Shown piece by piece: positions 36,262 to 49,006 of a stretch of DNA of 55,000 nucleotides (position 1 is the first letter of the stretch; each line of letters begins with the position of its first letter). The DNA comes from Cruorifilaria tuberocauda (lineage: Eukaryota; Nematoda; Chromadorea; Rhabditida; Onchocercidae), in the NCBI GenBank assembly GCA_013365365.1, contig JABVXU010000249.1, forward strand, positions 1 to 55,000, given 5' to 3'. Under the pieces are notes generated by a model. It made no database searches, was not told the DNA's origin, and was given only the letters and a program-made list of their open reading frames with translations. Made by a program: the position numbers and the translations under genes.

Positions 36262-39200
36262 TCATTTTTTCCTAGTTTCATTAATCTTAACTTTTGCTGA
36301 AGCCGAAGCAGGAAGTTTTTTCGGTGTTTCGTGTCCAAATTCCCTCAAATGGGCAAATAATTTTGTACGAGATTCGAAAAATTCACCACATCGACCACAT
36401 GTACCTTTCTTTGGATTTGTATTTTCGATTGCATTACTTTCAGTAGTCGCTGTTCTTTCTTTACGCCTTCGAGCTGCAACTATTTTATTATCTTTTCTAA
36501 ACAGTAATTAGTATAAAAACATTCCCTTCAATGATCGAAAATTCAAAATAAAAGCAGAACGCCGACAAATAGAATGGTATTTTATCAATGATAATTGTAT
36601 TGAAGAATGAAGTTATCAGCGTTCTGCTTTACCATTGAAGATGTGGCGTCATCTGTTATACCACATTGCTTAATTTATCTGCGTAGCAGACTGTAGCAGC
36701 AATTAATTTTACATCATAAATAAATAAGAAATGTAAGATAAACGATTAAATTAGTGAATTAACTTTGTAAAGTAACAATGAATCACTTGACTGTTGAATC
36801 AAATACATTCATGAAGCAACAAAATGGAAAAGTATACAAAATGAGAACCTTTATCATCAGGTCGTGATATTTTTGAGACTTCCTTAGACATTTTAAAGAA
36901 TATATTTGTTTCATCAGTTATTGTAGTACATTCCTTCCCATTCTCTTCAGTAATATTTTTTGAGCACATTTCATTATCCGATGTGCCTGGTTCGCTTCTT
37001 AATAGTGTTAAAGTCATATGAAAATTGGAAATAAAAAGTAGAGTAAAAAGTAAACACCACAAAGTCAAATGCAGAAAAATCGTGGTAAAAAAGCATCGTC
37101 ACTCTTACCCATCCTTATCGTTGGCTTTATCCGAATCGTTTCCTACTTTTCTTCGCTCCCTTTGTTTTTGCTTTTTTGATTTCTTTTTATTTATTTCGAC
37201 TTTACCATTTTCCATATTGTTTTCATCAATCATTAATAAGCAGGCATCATCATCCTTAAGGGTAAGTGGTAAATAACACCAATAGGGATCCTTTGTATAA
37301 AGGTATTAATTTCATCTCAAAAACTGAATTCAAATAAAATTAGATTAATCCAATGTGAAACTTGAATACCTTTATGTGTTTCTTTAACAAGGAAACTGTA
37401 TCCTTATGTTTTTTCGACCTTTTGTGGTTGCTCATTGCCTTTCTACAAAAGATTATACAAATTAGATTGGCACTGCTTCCAAAAGAACGATAATGTCGAA
37501 CTAACAATCACTTACTCAGTTTTGAATGATTTTTCACAAAACACACAGTAAAGGTCCAATTCCTCGTGAAATTCAGTTTCACTTCCACTATTACTTCCTC
37601 CAAATTCGGCATCCAAAGCTTCCTCAATTTCACGTAAATTATCCAATTGTGACTGCCGCATCTCTTCCGTTTCTTTATATTCATCAGCTTGACTTAAAAA
37701 TGAAAGTAAATGGATAACAGGAAAAAATATAGAGAGTGAAAAGTCCTTTTTTTTACAAAATATAAATGATTGCTACTGTTTTTTCACATTGAACATTATC
37801 AAATTATTCTAAAAAACTAGAAAATTTCAAATTGAACTCTTAAAATCACCATAACTGTTCCAAAATCTTCAGTTTCCTTTTTTCCTCCGCCTTTCTTTCT
37901 TGCTCTAACCGCTTCTTCTCCAACTCTTTTTTATGTACGAGAACCCGTGGATCTCGCTTTCGTATGAATGCAACCAAAGCCTTAAACTTGTATTGATATG
38001 AGTTGACATAATTAGCATTGAATCTATTAGTTACTGTGGAAATAGAAAGATTTTTCTTATTATTCCCATGAATTAAAAGAAAACTTTAGATCTCCTAAAA
38101 CATGTTAAAAAAATGTGAACTACCTGAGCATCCATAGTTTAAATTTCCGTGGAATTGTTAAAAATATTTCAAAAACATATAAAGATAACCCGAATTTCTT
38201 CGTTTCTTTCCCGCTTGCTCGCTTCTCTTAACTTCTTATTTTCTTTCTCCATTTCTCGCAAAACACGACGATTTGTTGCACTACGTATATCAAATTTGTC
38301 TACCCATGCAAATGATCGACCAGTGCAGAAGCTTCCCCAGAATGCATAGAACGGACCGACTATCTAAAAAAGGACATATTTCTATGAAAAATAGATTTTA
38401 AATGTTCGGCTGGACGCTAAAATGAACAATATTCCGAAGTTATTTCTATCTTCATGAGTCTATTGTTAAAACTAAACTAATAATACTATGAAGCTATGAT
38501 TGAAAAATATAAAATGATATTAAAATAATTGAACATACATCGTCGTAAGAGCTATTCTCATCACCAAAGTTTGGATATGGTTCAAGTTTTCTGTCCATGA
38601 ATTCATAATCTTCAGAAGCTAAGGTTTCGAAAACTTGTCTATATACAGCATAAAAATTCTGCAACACTTTCAGTTAAAACATATTGACCTTATTTATTTC
38701 AGATAGATTTTTTTGCTAAAACTTCTTAAATAAAAATTAAAAAAAATCGTCAGAAGCTTGCAACATTTTTGAGAAATGAAATCATAAAATACAGCAATAT
38801 TATATGTTTCCACTTCAATTATAAAAATGACTAAAACCTCTATGAACGGAATACATGGGCGCTTCTAGAATAGAAATTACCTTATCATTGCCACCAAAAC
38901 CGGAATAACACGTTGATGTAAAATAAGGGAATAAATTAAGACTATTGTCTTCGTAATGTTCGTCAATTCCTAAACAGTAATAATAAATATTTGCTAGAAG
39001 TATAAGTTTTCATTTATATATAAAAATATTTTGACTAAACTAAAATTGTAATCCAGTCAAAAATTTTAGAGATTTATTTTGCAATTTCTCTTGAAAAAAA
39101 ATAGTGCATAATGGACAATTATTGTTTTTCTAGAGAATTTCCACTCGCGAAAAACAAATTTCTAGACAAATAATACATAAAGAGCAAAAAATTTCTAGAA

Positions 39201-40111
39201 ACATGACAGTAATGACAGGAATACTAATTATGCTACTTTATTTATATATGTTAAATAGCAATTACAAGTTAACTATATGGAATAGGTTTTGATAACTACA
39301 TATCATTACCCACTCATAAATATTATTGAAACTAGTAATTTAGGAACTTAAATTAAAGAATTTACACTAACCTCCTTTGAGAATGCTCTCCTTATGCCGA
39401 TCATACCAAGCTCTTTCATGTGGATCACTTAAGACATCGTACGCTTGCTGTATTAGCGCAAAATACCTTTAAAAGAATTTCCCAAGATTAAAATAAAACA
39501 TTATCAAAAGGCGGGACGATCTCTTCGAATTTATGAATACAATCCTTATCGAAGAATATCACAATATTGATTTAATAACAATATAACTTGGTATCTTTTT
39601 CCTCAATTTAATTGCTCTGAAAAATTGGAATTGAAGTTTGACTTTCAAATAGCAAATTTTGTTGCCTTAATTATGAGATCAGTAATTGAAAGTATTTTTG
39701 CTGGCAATTGCTTAAAACTGGATTACAATATAAATTTCCTCTATGTAAATATTTATCAGTAAAGATCAGAAATTTATCTTCAAGTTTCTTATTTGTTAAA
39801 CCTTCTGCTTAATTGAATCAACATATTTATTCAACCAAACAAAAAGAAATACATCAAGTTTTTTTTTCACTATATCTGCATTCTGATAGTGATTTCACAT
39901 TCCGAAATCACAATAGCAATAGCAATGATGTATCATCAATTTTGCAATAATGAAACCCGAAATTTTATCTGAAACTTTACCTAGTACACTCTTCTACATT
40001 ATTTGGATTCTTATCAGGATGCCATTTAAGAGCCAATCTTCGATAGGATCTTTTGATCGTTTCATCGTCGGCATCACAACCAATCTCTAACACATCATAA
40101 TGACATCGCAT
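36262..40111 (-). CDS. DNAJC21: DNAJC21/JJJ1-type J protein with two zinc fingers (504 aa)
   Basis: Hsp70 co-chaperone of late 60S ribosome maturation (family knowledge from yeast JJJ1 and human DNAJC21). Exons in coding order: 39981-40111, 39372-39466, 38881-38969, 38539-38658, 38190-38363, 37850-37980, 37516-37692, 37370-37442, 37109-37254, 36849-36997, 36262-36491; phases close to TGA. The protein begins [10 protein letters not shown]; the J domain has HPD at 31-33. The middle has [21 protein letters not shown], then a long charged helix after [12 protein letters not shown]. Zinc finger 1 (~293-317) is YCVFC...H....H. Finger 2 has C460, C463, H476 and H482. A Lys/Arg/Glu-rich region lies between them. 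Human DNAJC21 is 576 residues. The acceptor of the last exon is chosen by phase (AGAAAAG). The ATG follows a good acceptor (TATTCTAG), compatible with trans-splicing. Confidence 0.93.
36526..36640. repeat. Compound inverted repeat in a DNAJC21 intron
   Basis: AAAGCAGAACGC (36551-36562) is perfectly complementary to GCGTTCTGCTTT (36619-36630), with 56 bases between. Further out CTTCAATG (36526-36533) pairs with CATTGAAG (36633-36640). The whole lies in the intron between exons 36849-36997 and 36262-36491. It could fold as a hairpin in the pre-mRNA; a decayed small inverted-repeat element or structured RNA are both possible. Confidence 0.65.
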
Positions 40112-41313
40112 TTCTCATACTGTTCTAGAATATACGATGATAAATTTATACTTATTTCAGATCTTAAAGAATATTGTACAAAAATATTGATATGGTGTTC
40201 GCTAAAACAATAATGTTACGAATCGTGAATAGCAACAGAAATTTATCGCAAAATAAACATTAGCAAATATAACTTTCAACTGAATTTACAAGATGGGTAA
40301 AAACGTAAATTGAATGAGAAGCATAAATGAGATATAAATCACTTCATAAATCCATTTGCCTTTTAAGAGTGTAAGAGGCATAGACCAGATATTTTCAAGC
40401 GATGTACACCTTCTGACTTTAAATTAATTGAAGCAATGATTATGAAAAAGCATGCAGATTATAACTAAGAACTATTATAAAGGAGCTATTAAAAAATTAA
40501 TGTTGAATGAAACTCCAGAAAAAATTTCCGAAAATTCAAAAAGCTTTAATTTCTGTCTAAAAGATATGCAGAAAAAGACTTATGATAAAAATCAAATATG
40601 GAATATAGCAATTAAGAAACTTGAACGGTACAAAAAAACTGAAAAGCTAGTGAATCAGTACAATAATATATGAGATTTATATGCATGTATATTATAAATT
40701 CAAGGACTTAATAGCTGATATACTATACAGAAAGTAATTATATAAAAAATTATATTAAAGCAAAATTACAATAGAAAAACCATGAAATATACACATTTTA
40801 AAACACAAAAGCTTCTAATACATTGAAAGTAGAATGGATTAAATGAATATAAAGATATCCAAAAAGCACTAAAATTTTCCAAACAAATAAGATATACTAA
40901 ATCCTTAAGATATTAGGAGATAAATGCTTCAATGAATTTCACCCATAGCAGGGAACATGACATCAGAGGAAAGTCAAATTTAAAGAGTAAACATAATGAA
41001 CACTTTTATCAAGTAGAAAGAATACTTCATATGAGAAGTAACGATTATTAGCAAATTAATATATTAAAGTTGATGAAATTTTCCCCTTCAGAAACTATTT
41101 GCTTTACTTAAATCATTCGAGTTATTCAATTCCTACATAATTTGACATCATAAAGCATTAGCTAGAAACCGAAATAATAATCAAGTGCATTTTCAATTTA
41201 AAAATCATTGTGAAACTCAAGAAAAAACACAAAAACTTACTAAGTTAGAACACTACTGAGCAAAAAATTAAATACATCATCAGTATAACCATGAAGAGTA
41301 ACATTTCAAGAAA
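40112..41313. other. Same-strand gap between DNAJC16 and DNAJC21 genes
   Basis: A 1.2-kb AT-rich interval between two minus-strand J-protein genes. An open frame on the + strand (40452-40673) is Lys/Asn/Ile-rich and looks like a chance ORF in AT-rich DNA. No exon was recognised. Confidence 0.5.
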
Positions 41314-44300
41314 TTACCGCAAATTGTTAGGCCACTCGGGTACATAATATCGTCTAATAGAACCTTCCACTAAACGATCCAACCAGTTCGGAAGACCATT
41401 CAACACGTCTTCCAATTTTAGATGTTGTCTTCTGCGCAAGGTCTGGATCTATAATCAACTAATATTCAATCTCATTTACCCTGATAAAATGGATAAAACT
41501 TCAAACTTCAAATAAAAGAGATATGTATTACAAATAAAATATTCTGTATCGCAGATTAGTTTTACTCAAACCTCTTCTCGAGATGCCTTGTCAACGTCGG
41601 AATCTTCACTACTAAGATCTTTACCATCATCATCAAAACCCAGAAAATGTTTTTTCCCTGGTGGTGTGTGCATCGGATGATACATATTAAAATATAATTT
41701 CCAACCACATAGCACAAGCACAGTTCCTAGCGTTTTACGAGGATTTATATTTTTCAAACGTTCATACATTGATGATCCATCTGCAAAAATATTTAACAGT
41801 CCCAGTTTGAAAACTCTAATGACTGATTGATAACTGACTGAACTGATGAGATAATAAACTGCTCTAGTTTTGTAATTGCACTATTTTCCACCATTCTTAT
41901 ATCTGCACTTGTTTAGAAGAGGAGGAAACTGCCATCCTCTTTAAATCCCAATAAAAACAAGCATATATTTAAAAAAATAAAATAAACAATGTGATTTATT
42001 GGAAATCACAATTTCCAAACCTTCACCTCCTTGTTCATTTTCAGCTGGCAAAGTATGCTCTAGGAGCTTGCGGAACCAAGAAAGATTTTTTTCCACCATT
42101 AAATAACCAAATGAGAATGTCTTGTTGCTAAAAAGTTACACGATATTATCCAATTTATCTACAAAATAATAGAATGCTAATGAAAGATATACAGCAAAGG
42201 TCAGAAACACTATGCACAGTCCTTACTTTCTAAATGGCCAAACATGTCTGGCAAACTGTGGTAATAAAATATCCTTCGACTGTTCATCAACAAGAACCAC
42301 AATTGATCGGCATCCAGGTTTCAAGAGTCTAATCATTCCATAATATGTCTCTGCTCTCAATTCATGCATCATTGGTTCCATTTCGCGCATTATTCTAGAA
42401 AAAAATTTCGAACTTTCTTCACTAATCATAAAGAATTCCAAATGGAATTCAAAATAAAATTCTGAACAGATTTTATTGAGAATAAGCTGAAATACTACTT
42501 TCATTTACCTTTGCTGCTTTCTGAGTACTCGGGGTTTATTGCTGTTAACTCCAGGCCCGACACGCGGATCTTCAGGATGCCACTGATCATCATCACTAGC
42601 AGTCTGTTTGTTATTCTTTCCCGTTTCCTACAATATAAAACAGATTAATCAAATTTGCTTAAGAAAGCCTTAGTAAAAAATCAAACTAAATCAAATCAAA
42701 TCAATCAAACAAAAAATAAGTTTTTTCCTGAACTTAAAGTTATATGATTAGCATATTATTTTTGAATTCTATATTATGACCAAGTAAGGATAATCAACAA
42801 ACCTCCGAAACATAACTACGTGATTTTTCTTCCAGAGAACTTGCATAACTTAATCCATAACCGATAAAAAGTATGATCAATAATGTCCCCATAGCACTTA
42901 ATAAGGGCAAAGCTTCTTCCTTAGTCAGACTAAACCATGTAGCTTCAAACATTCGTACAGCAGCACGCGAAATACGAGTAAACCATGATGGTCGATATTC
43001 ATTTAGCTGTAACAAAAAAAAGTAAAGCCGTCGAATTTAGCTATATTTTTGTAGATTTCTGAGAGATTTTATATAGCATATGTACAAAGCAATAATTGGA
43101 AAACTTCGTTCAAAATTATTATAATGAATAGAATAATAATAAAATAATATATTTCTGATTTACAAATGAAAAAAAAAAACAAATACCAATGGTTTAAGAG
43201 TTGCATGGTAATCTAATTTTGCAGTTCCTCTGATGTAAGTCTCTAGTTCCAACTGAAGACCGCTTTCATTAATGATCTCTTTTGTAAGCCATTGTTCGTT
43301 CAACCAAGCAAAACGAATTTTGTTCTGATCATAACGCCAAAGAATCACGAAACCATACATACTTTCCTACAAAAGCAGCTTTTGAAAATATTGGTGAGAT
43401 TCATTTTAACAAAATATACGCTCATACCAGAGGTAGACAAAATCTATGCCACTCAGTTGTTACCGATTTTCTCTCGTTTTCATACATGATGAACCACTCA
43501 TTCACATCGTTTTTGCAAGCTACCCATACTGATAAGTGATTTTAATGCATCAGATGGAGGTTTGCATATCTTTTCACAAACCGTGAAGTAACTTACCTGC
43601 AAAGAGGATCGTTCTTGCGATGATAATCCATCGAAAAAAGCCATAACAAATTCTTTTTGCTTGTTGACATAAACATATGCAAACTTTAATCGGTCATTTT
43701 TGAAATTACCACCTCGACTGCGAACAAAACTGCGAAAAGATGCAATTTTTGACAAATCGCTGGATGAATCTGTTACCATGAGGATAACACAAAAGCTTCG
43801 CGAAGTTCGTGATGAAATCGGACAAAGATCATCGAAATAAGGTTGACTCGAAAGCTGCAAATATCCTCATAACGGAACATGCATAAAAGCAATTCATCCT
43901 AAATCTGGAATGCTGCTTGCAAGCAATCTTCCTATTTGCTTAAAAAAGTATTTATTCAATTCAGAAAAAAGACATCTAAGTAAAATCCTTACTCTTGGCA
44001 GAGTGAGATGCTTATTGTGTTCGATAAACTCTCCTATAGCGTCGACACGAAATTGCTGACCATTGATAATTGAAAGACGAGAAATCGGTCCTTCCTGTAG
44101 CAACGCAATATTGTTTTGTTCATAACTCATATCCAAATTTCTATCAGTCAACATGCAAGCAGATTTCTACAAATTTCAACTTACTTGGGGAAAGTCGTTA
44201 AAAACCAGAATATTTTCGCATTTGAAACATGTAATATCTAAAGCTTGTCGCATTTTTACAATTTCAGTACTTTGATCACTCAGGTAAACATGAGCAAATC

Positions 44301-46464
44301 GCGCAAAAGTTGCATATTTCATCGCAGTAAGCATGTAGCGAATCCGGGGATTCTCCTTACTTCCAAAGATTACAACGGAAATCTGCAGAAGTAAAAAAAG
44401 TTTCCAAAAGATATCAAGTACGAAAACTGAGATATTTAAGAAATACAAGTTCGACTTTTCAACGGATGGATCTTCTATTAAGTACAATCACTAAAAAATA
44501 AAAAAAAAATTGCAATTCAGTAACAAGTATCACAGCACACTACTTATATTCCTTATCCTTAACAAACAGTATTTGATGTCCCGTTTTACAGTTACAATTA
44601 AAAACAATAGATGAATGGGAAAAAAATACCCTGTTCGAACTTTGCCACTGATCAACAAAACGTCGCAAGCCATCATGATTTGTGATTTTAAGTAAAAAAC
44701 TATTTGGTATTACATCACGCGCAAAAACACGAACGGCTTTGGCAGAAAGTGCTGCAAATGCGATCATTAATGCTATGTCTAGAGAGACTTCACAGTGGCA
44801 AAATAAAAAAAAAATTAGAACATAATATTTTACGTTGCATTGAGCCTCGATAATGAATAACCCGTCCTTCAACAACCACAACAATAGACGGTAGGCGCGA
44901 GATCCGCATTTTTTCCAATAAATTACCATCAGTGATTGCATTAACTGTACCAATGCCGTAGCCTGCAATATTGTTTCATGCCAAATTGAATTCTTTAATC
45001 TTGAAATAAAAATGTGTTCCTCGAAAAAAAAGCTTCTCTCTTCAGACATCATAAGTGGATGCAACTTTCTACAGATTAAGAAAAAAATGAAAATGAACAG
45101 ATCACCAGATGTAAACGACAGAGAATAAAATCTAAAAAGACTGTGTGAGAAGAAATATGTGATTACGTGAATAAAAACCTCACCAAGTGGTTCGAGATCG
45201 TTTACTACACTTTGCCAAATAGGTTCTAAGTGAAAGCAGAGCTGGCAATAACCGGAATATGCAAATATTATAATCGGCTGAAAATGGCTGCGTTCCAATA
45301 ATGTATGCGAAAATGTCCGCATGGAAATACGATGTTTTTGGAAAAAAGAGTTGCCATTATCGAAACCACCAAAACCGAAGCCAAACTGAAACGAAATTGA
45401 ATAACTACATATTTAATTTGACAGGATGAACAGCGTGCAATTTCGTTTTCTGAGTAACGAGTTACTTTACTTTATGCAAAAAATTTTTCGAATTTTTAAA
45501 TTTAGCTATTATCCAAATAACATCAGTTCAAATTTAAAAGGAAAAAACGGCTATTTTAAAATGATTATCTTGAACAATTAATATATAACTGGAAACGGCG
45601 AAAAAATTCTTTATAAGATTATGTATAGTATTTCAGCATTTAAACAAACATTTCTTATAATGCCAAAAATTTCATCAAGCATTGAATGATTAAATTATTT
45701 TATGATCAAAAAACATGCAAACTGATGTAATGCAGAATAGTTATCTTTATGTTCCTTAATATGAGAATGATGGAAATATTTAAAAGACAAGAAATAATTT
45801 ACCAAATCATCAAACGGATGATGCGTATATGAATGACTGGAGGGTGGATCATCGAATGAACCAAATTTATCATAGCGTTCCTTTTTCAATGGATCTGACA
45901 GAATCTGAATAGAAGAGTAAATTTCAAACGTAAAAACGAATGAACAAATACCTCAATACATATGTTCCTAATCATTAACACTAAAATTGAACAATAAATT
46001 TGAACCTCATACGCACGTGTGATAGCCATGAATTTCTCATGTGAATCTGGTTTTTCGTTCTTATCTGGATGCCTGAAACCATATTTTTTATGCAATGTCC
46101 CCAAATATTATTGACAATTAATTTTATACATGTATTTGTAAAGATATACATACTGCCCAAGTAAAAAATACTGTCCTTGTTTAGTTGCGATGTATCAAGT
46201 GGTTTCTTTAAGCTACTTATTTCCTTATTATTTACTACTCAGATTTAACAATTATTTATACCTCACAAATGGAATTCTTGATTAAAATAAAAAAGAAAAG
46301 ATAATTTACCATTCTCTAGCCAGTGTTTTATAAGCATGCTTAATTTCTTTAACCGTAGCTTTGCGTGAAATACCCAAAACTTGATATGGATCCTCGATTT
46401 CTGTTGAAATAACCCGCTCTAGGTAACAGAAGGACAATATCCAACAAAGCAACAAATACATCAT
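41314..46464 (-). CDS. DNAJC16: DNAJC16-type ER J protein with thioredoxin-like domain (840 aa)
   Basis: Membrane-anchored ER J protein; the human homologue affects autophagosome size (family knowledge). Exons in coding order: 46310-46464, 46006-46072, 45803-45904, 45184-45385, 44834-44962, 44630-44751, 44185-44382, 43993-44166, 43597-43854, 43187-43366, 42803-43006, 42509-42627, 42227-42394, 42027-42127, 41572-41780, 41314-41448; phases close to TAA. An in-frame TGA lies upstream of the MM start. Visible: signal peptide (~1-20); J domain ~24-90 with HPD at 53-55; a Gly/Phe stretch (FGFGFGGFDNG, ~109-119); thioredoxin-like fold ~125-230 with CQLC at 155-158 and a RLPS cis-proline segment; two further divergent thioredoxin-like regions to ~520; one membrane helix ~565-588 (LLSAMGTLLIILFIGYGL); then a cytosolic part to 840 with an acidic DSDVD stretch. 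Human DNAJC16 is 782 residues. Exon 6 has two acceptors in the same phase; 44751 was chosen. Confidence 0.92.
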
Positions 46465-49006
46465 ATCAATGGATCTTTTCACTCATTCATAAAGAGGAAA
46501 CCACGTCTTTTCGTCGGATTCAATGAATTCTGTAAATTTTTCTCAAATTTGAAAAAACAAAATCCATCTCACAATTTTAGTTTCGATGATCGTGTAATTA
46601 GACATTCTTCCGCAGGGGAAATTCTTGGACCGTTCTTATAAAAAAGTACGTCCTACCATTTTAGCACTGCTAATGACATTTCTGCAATCACTGTAATCAT
46701 AAATGCTGACTTTACTAATCACTCAGCTAACAACGTGAACTTGATCAAGAACCAATGGAATAGCAATGAATTATCACTTCCTGCGAAATGTTTAAATCAA
46801 ACCCGGTTGAAACAAGTGAGGACAGATTCGCTTCCCTAAAAGATAACTCAATGGCCAAAAATTAAACCAACTGATGACCTCAAAAAAATCAGAACCATCA
46901 TTTCTTCCCGAAGCATGCTAACAACCAGCAGTGCTTCGTACGACAATTTTTCATAGTGTCCCTGCCTTCTAACGGTGTCCACGTAATATTGATTTGCATA
47001 GGGTCAGGTTACGGGTTACTCGGTCAACGTGGTCAGGATTACGGATTAGTGAGATGGCGTAAACTGCGAATCATGAAAGAAAATCCCTCGGAGCAATTTA
47101 TGATATTCATTGCGTAATGGTCACTTGCAACTGATATATCTCCAGTTTTCATTATGCTATTAAACATTTTGACGGACGTAAAATTCCGCATTGAATGTGC
47201 TATGAATCTATCATTCAGCTTTTAATATGAATAAAAGAAATATGTATTTTTCAGATTACGTGACTTTCTGAACACCGGGAAAGATTTACTGAGAAGCAAA
47301 CAAAGTTCTTTTATTTGAATTGCATAATTTAGAACAGAAGTTGCCACATCATTTTCTTCTTTTAAAAGTTAATGCTGCCATTTGTCTTCATTTTTCTTCA
47401 ACTAGATGACGCTATCACTTTTTAATGGTATGGTATCATAACGAAATACCAATTTTTTTTATGGATTGCAATTGTCATCACCCCCTATTCCAGAAATTGT
47501 CATCACCAATTATTAACTACTTCAGGACGACAATGGCAAGTGATACTCGGAAGACGAGCAGTCTTCTCTTTTCTTCTTGTCAATTGATAGAGGCATGCAG
47601 AGGAGTATGTGTCATTAACCAGTTCTTTCATTATATTTCACTATACGAAACATATGAGAATAAAGAGAATATAACTGAACTTTTTGCTCTCTAAAGAAAT
47701 GAAAATTTCAGAAATTTTTGTCAAAGCCCTTTCCAAACAATACGAAAAAGACAAAATAAAGGCAACAATAATTGAATAAAAAAACATTAAATACAAATAA
47801 TTGAGTCGTGGCAAATATATCTGACGTCTACAAAAATTACAAAAATCAATTTCACTAACACAAACTGAATGGAAACGATGAAAAAATTGAGGTATATATT
47901 TTTTTTTTGAAAACAAAAAGAAAAAAAAAATGAACCACGCATTGGGCGAATCAGTGAAAGGAAAATTTTGAAACAAGAAATGTCGAATACTACACAAAAT
48001 ACCATATAAAAATGTAAACATGAAAAATTTTTAAGGTAGAACAGTGGAAATGGAGATGAGTGAAAAAAAAAAAAGCGGTAAAGTTGTTGTTCAACTCGTT
48101 TAGAGTACTTGTACAGGATAGACCAGCTAATTCCAGCTGTTAAGATTTCATCCAGACCGGTATTATTAAACAATGAAGTAATAATAATGATAATGATAGC
48201 AACTACTAATTATAACAACTTGTTAAACATGAATAACGAAAAAAAATCTTCACCGGATTAACTGAAAAACCTGTATATAGCAAGAGACATGTAGTGAATG
48301 GAAAAAAGGAGCGAAAGCTGATAAAAATGAATCCAATAAACTAAAAATTTTTTAAAAAGTAATAAATCAGACATATGCAGGAATAAACATATAGCATATG
48401 TATTTTGTGCTATAAATAACAATAAATTACGTATTATTCTTTCAAGTTATTAAAATGGAAAAAGTTTGTGTAAAACCGGATAACTTTGGCGTGTTATCCC
48501 TCTTTTAAATAGAGTGACAGATAGTCTGAAAATAGAAAAAGCTATAAGAATTCCATAACAGAACAATTTTTTCATTGGGTTCATTCGATGATTATTTCTG
48601 TTTTCGAATTGAAATCATACTCTTCCTTACTCATATTTATATTTTACAGGTGTTTTTTCGAAACTAATCCCTTCTCCATCAACCACAGACTAGGAAATGA
48701 AATAGAAGAAAAAGACCGAATATAGTAAGACAGAGGAGAAAATAGAGATAGAGAGAAATTAACAACTTCAATGTTTAAATAATGTATGCAAACTGCAATA
48801 TAAAATTGTTCCTTCAATGATCACTTGAATCCAATTTTTTTTAGAGCGATAATTGAACTAGTCCTTCTGAATAGAGAATATAATAAGTAAATATCACACG
48901 ATTTTTAAGATATAAAATCTTTAAAACAACTGATTCAATTGGTATCAAATCCTGCGTGCCACAGTTTTAGACAAACTGTTCTACTTGGAATAGTTGCTCT
49001 CCAACT
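46465..49006. other. Intergenic region between the HNF4-like and DNAJC16 genes
   Basis: About 2.5 kb between two minus-strand genes. It should hold the long 3' UTR of the receptor and the promoter of the DNAJC16 gene. No exon was recognised; open frames at 47425-47694 (+) and 47641-48173 (-) are Phe/Ile-rich or mixed and have no domain. An A-rich run lies at 47891-47931. Confidence 0.5.

Noticed and set aside
40452..40673. 73-residue Lys/Asn-rich + strand open frame between the J-protein genes
   Set aside because: Composition expected of random AT-rich sequence; no recognised domain.
47425..48173. Open frames on both strands between the receptor and DNAJC16
   Set aside because: Phe/Ile/Tyr-rich or mixed composition, mutually overlapping on opposite strands, no domain and no splice context.
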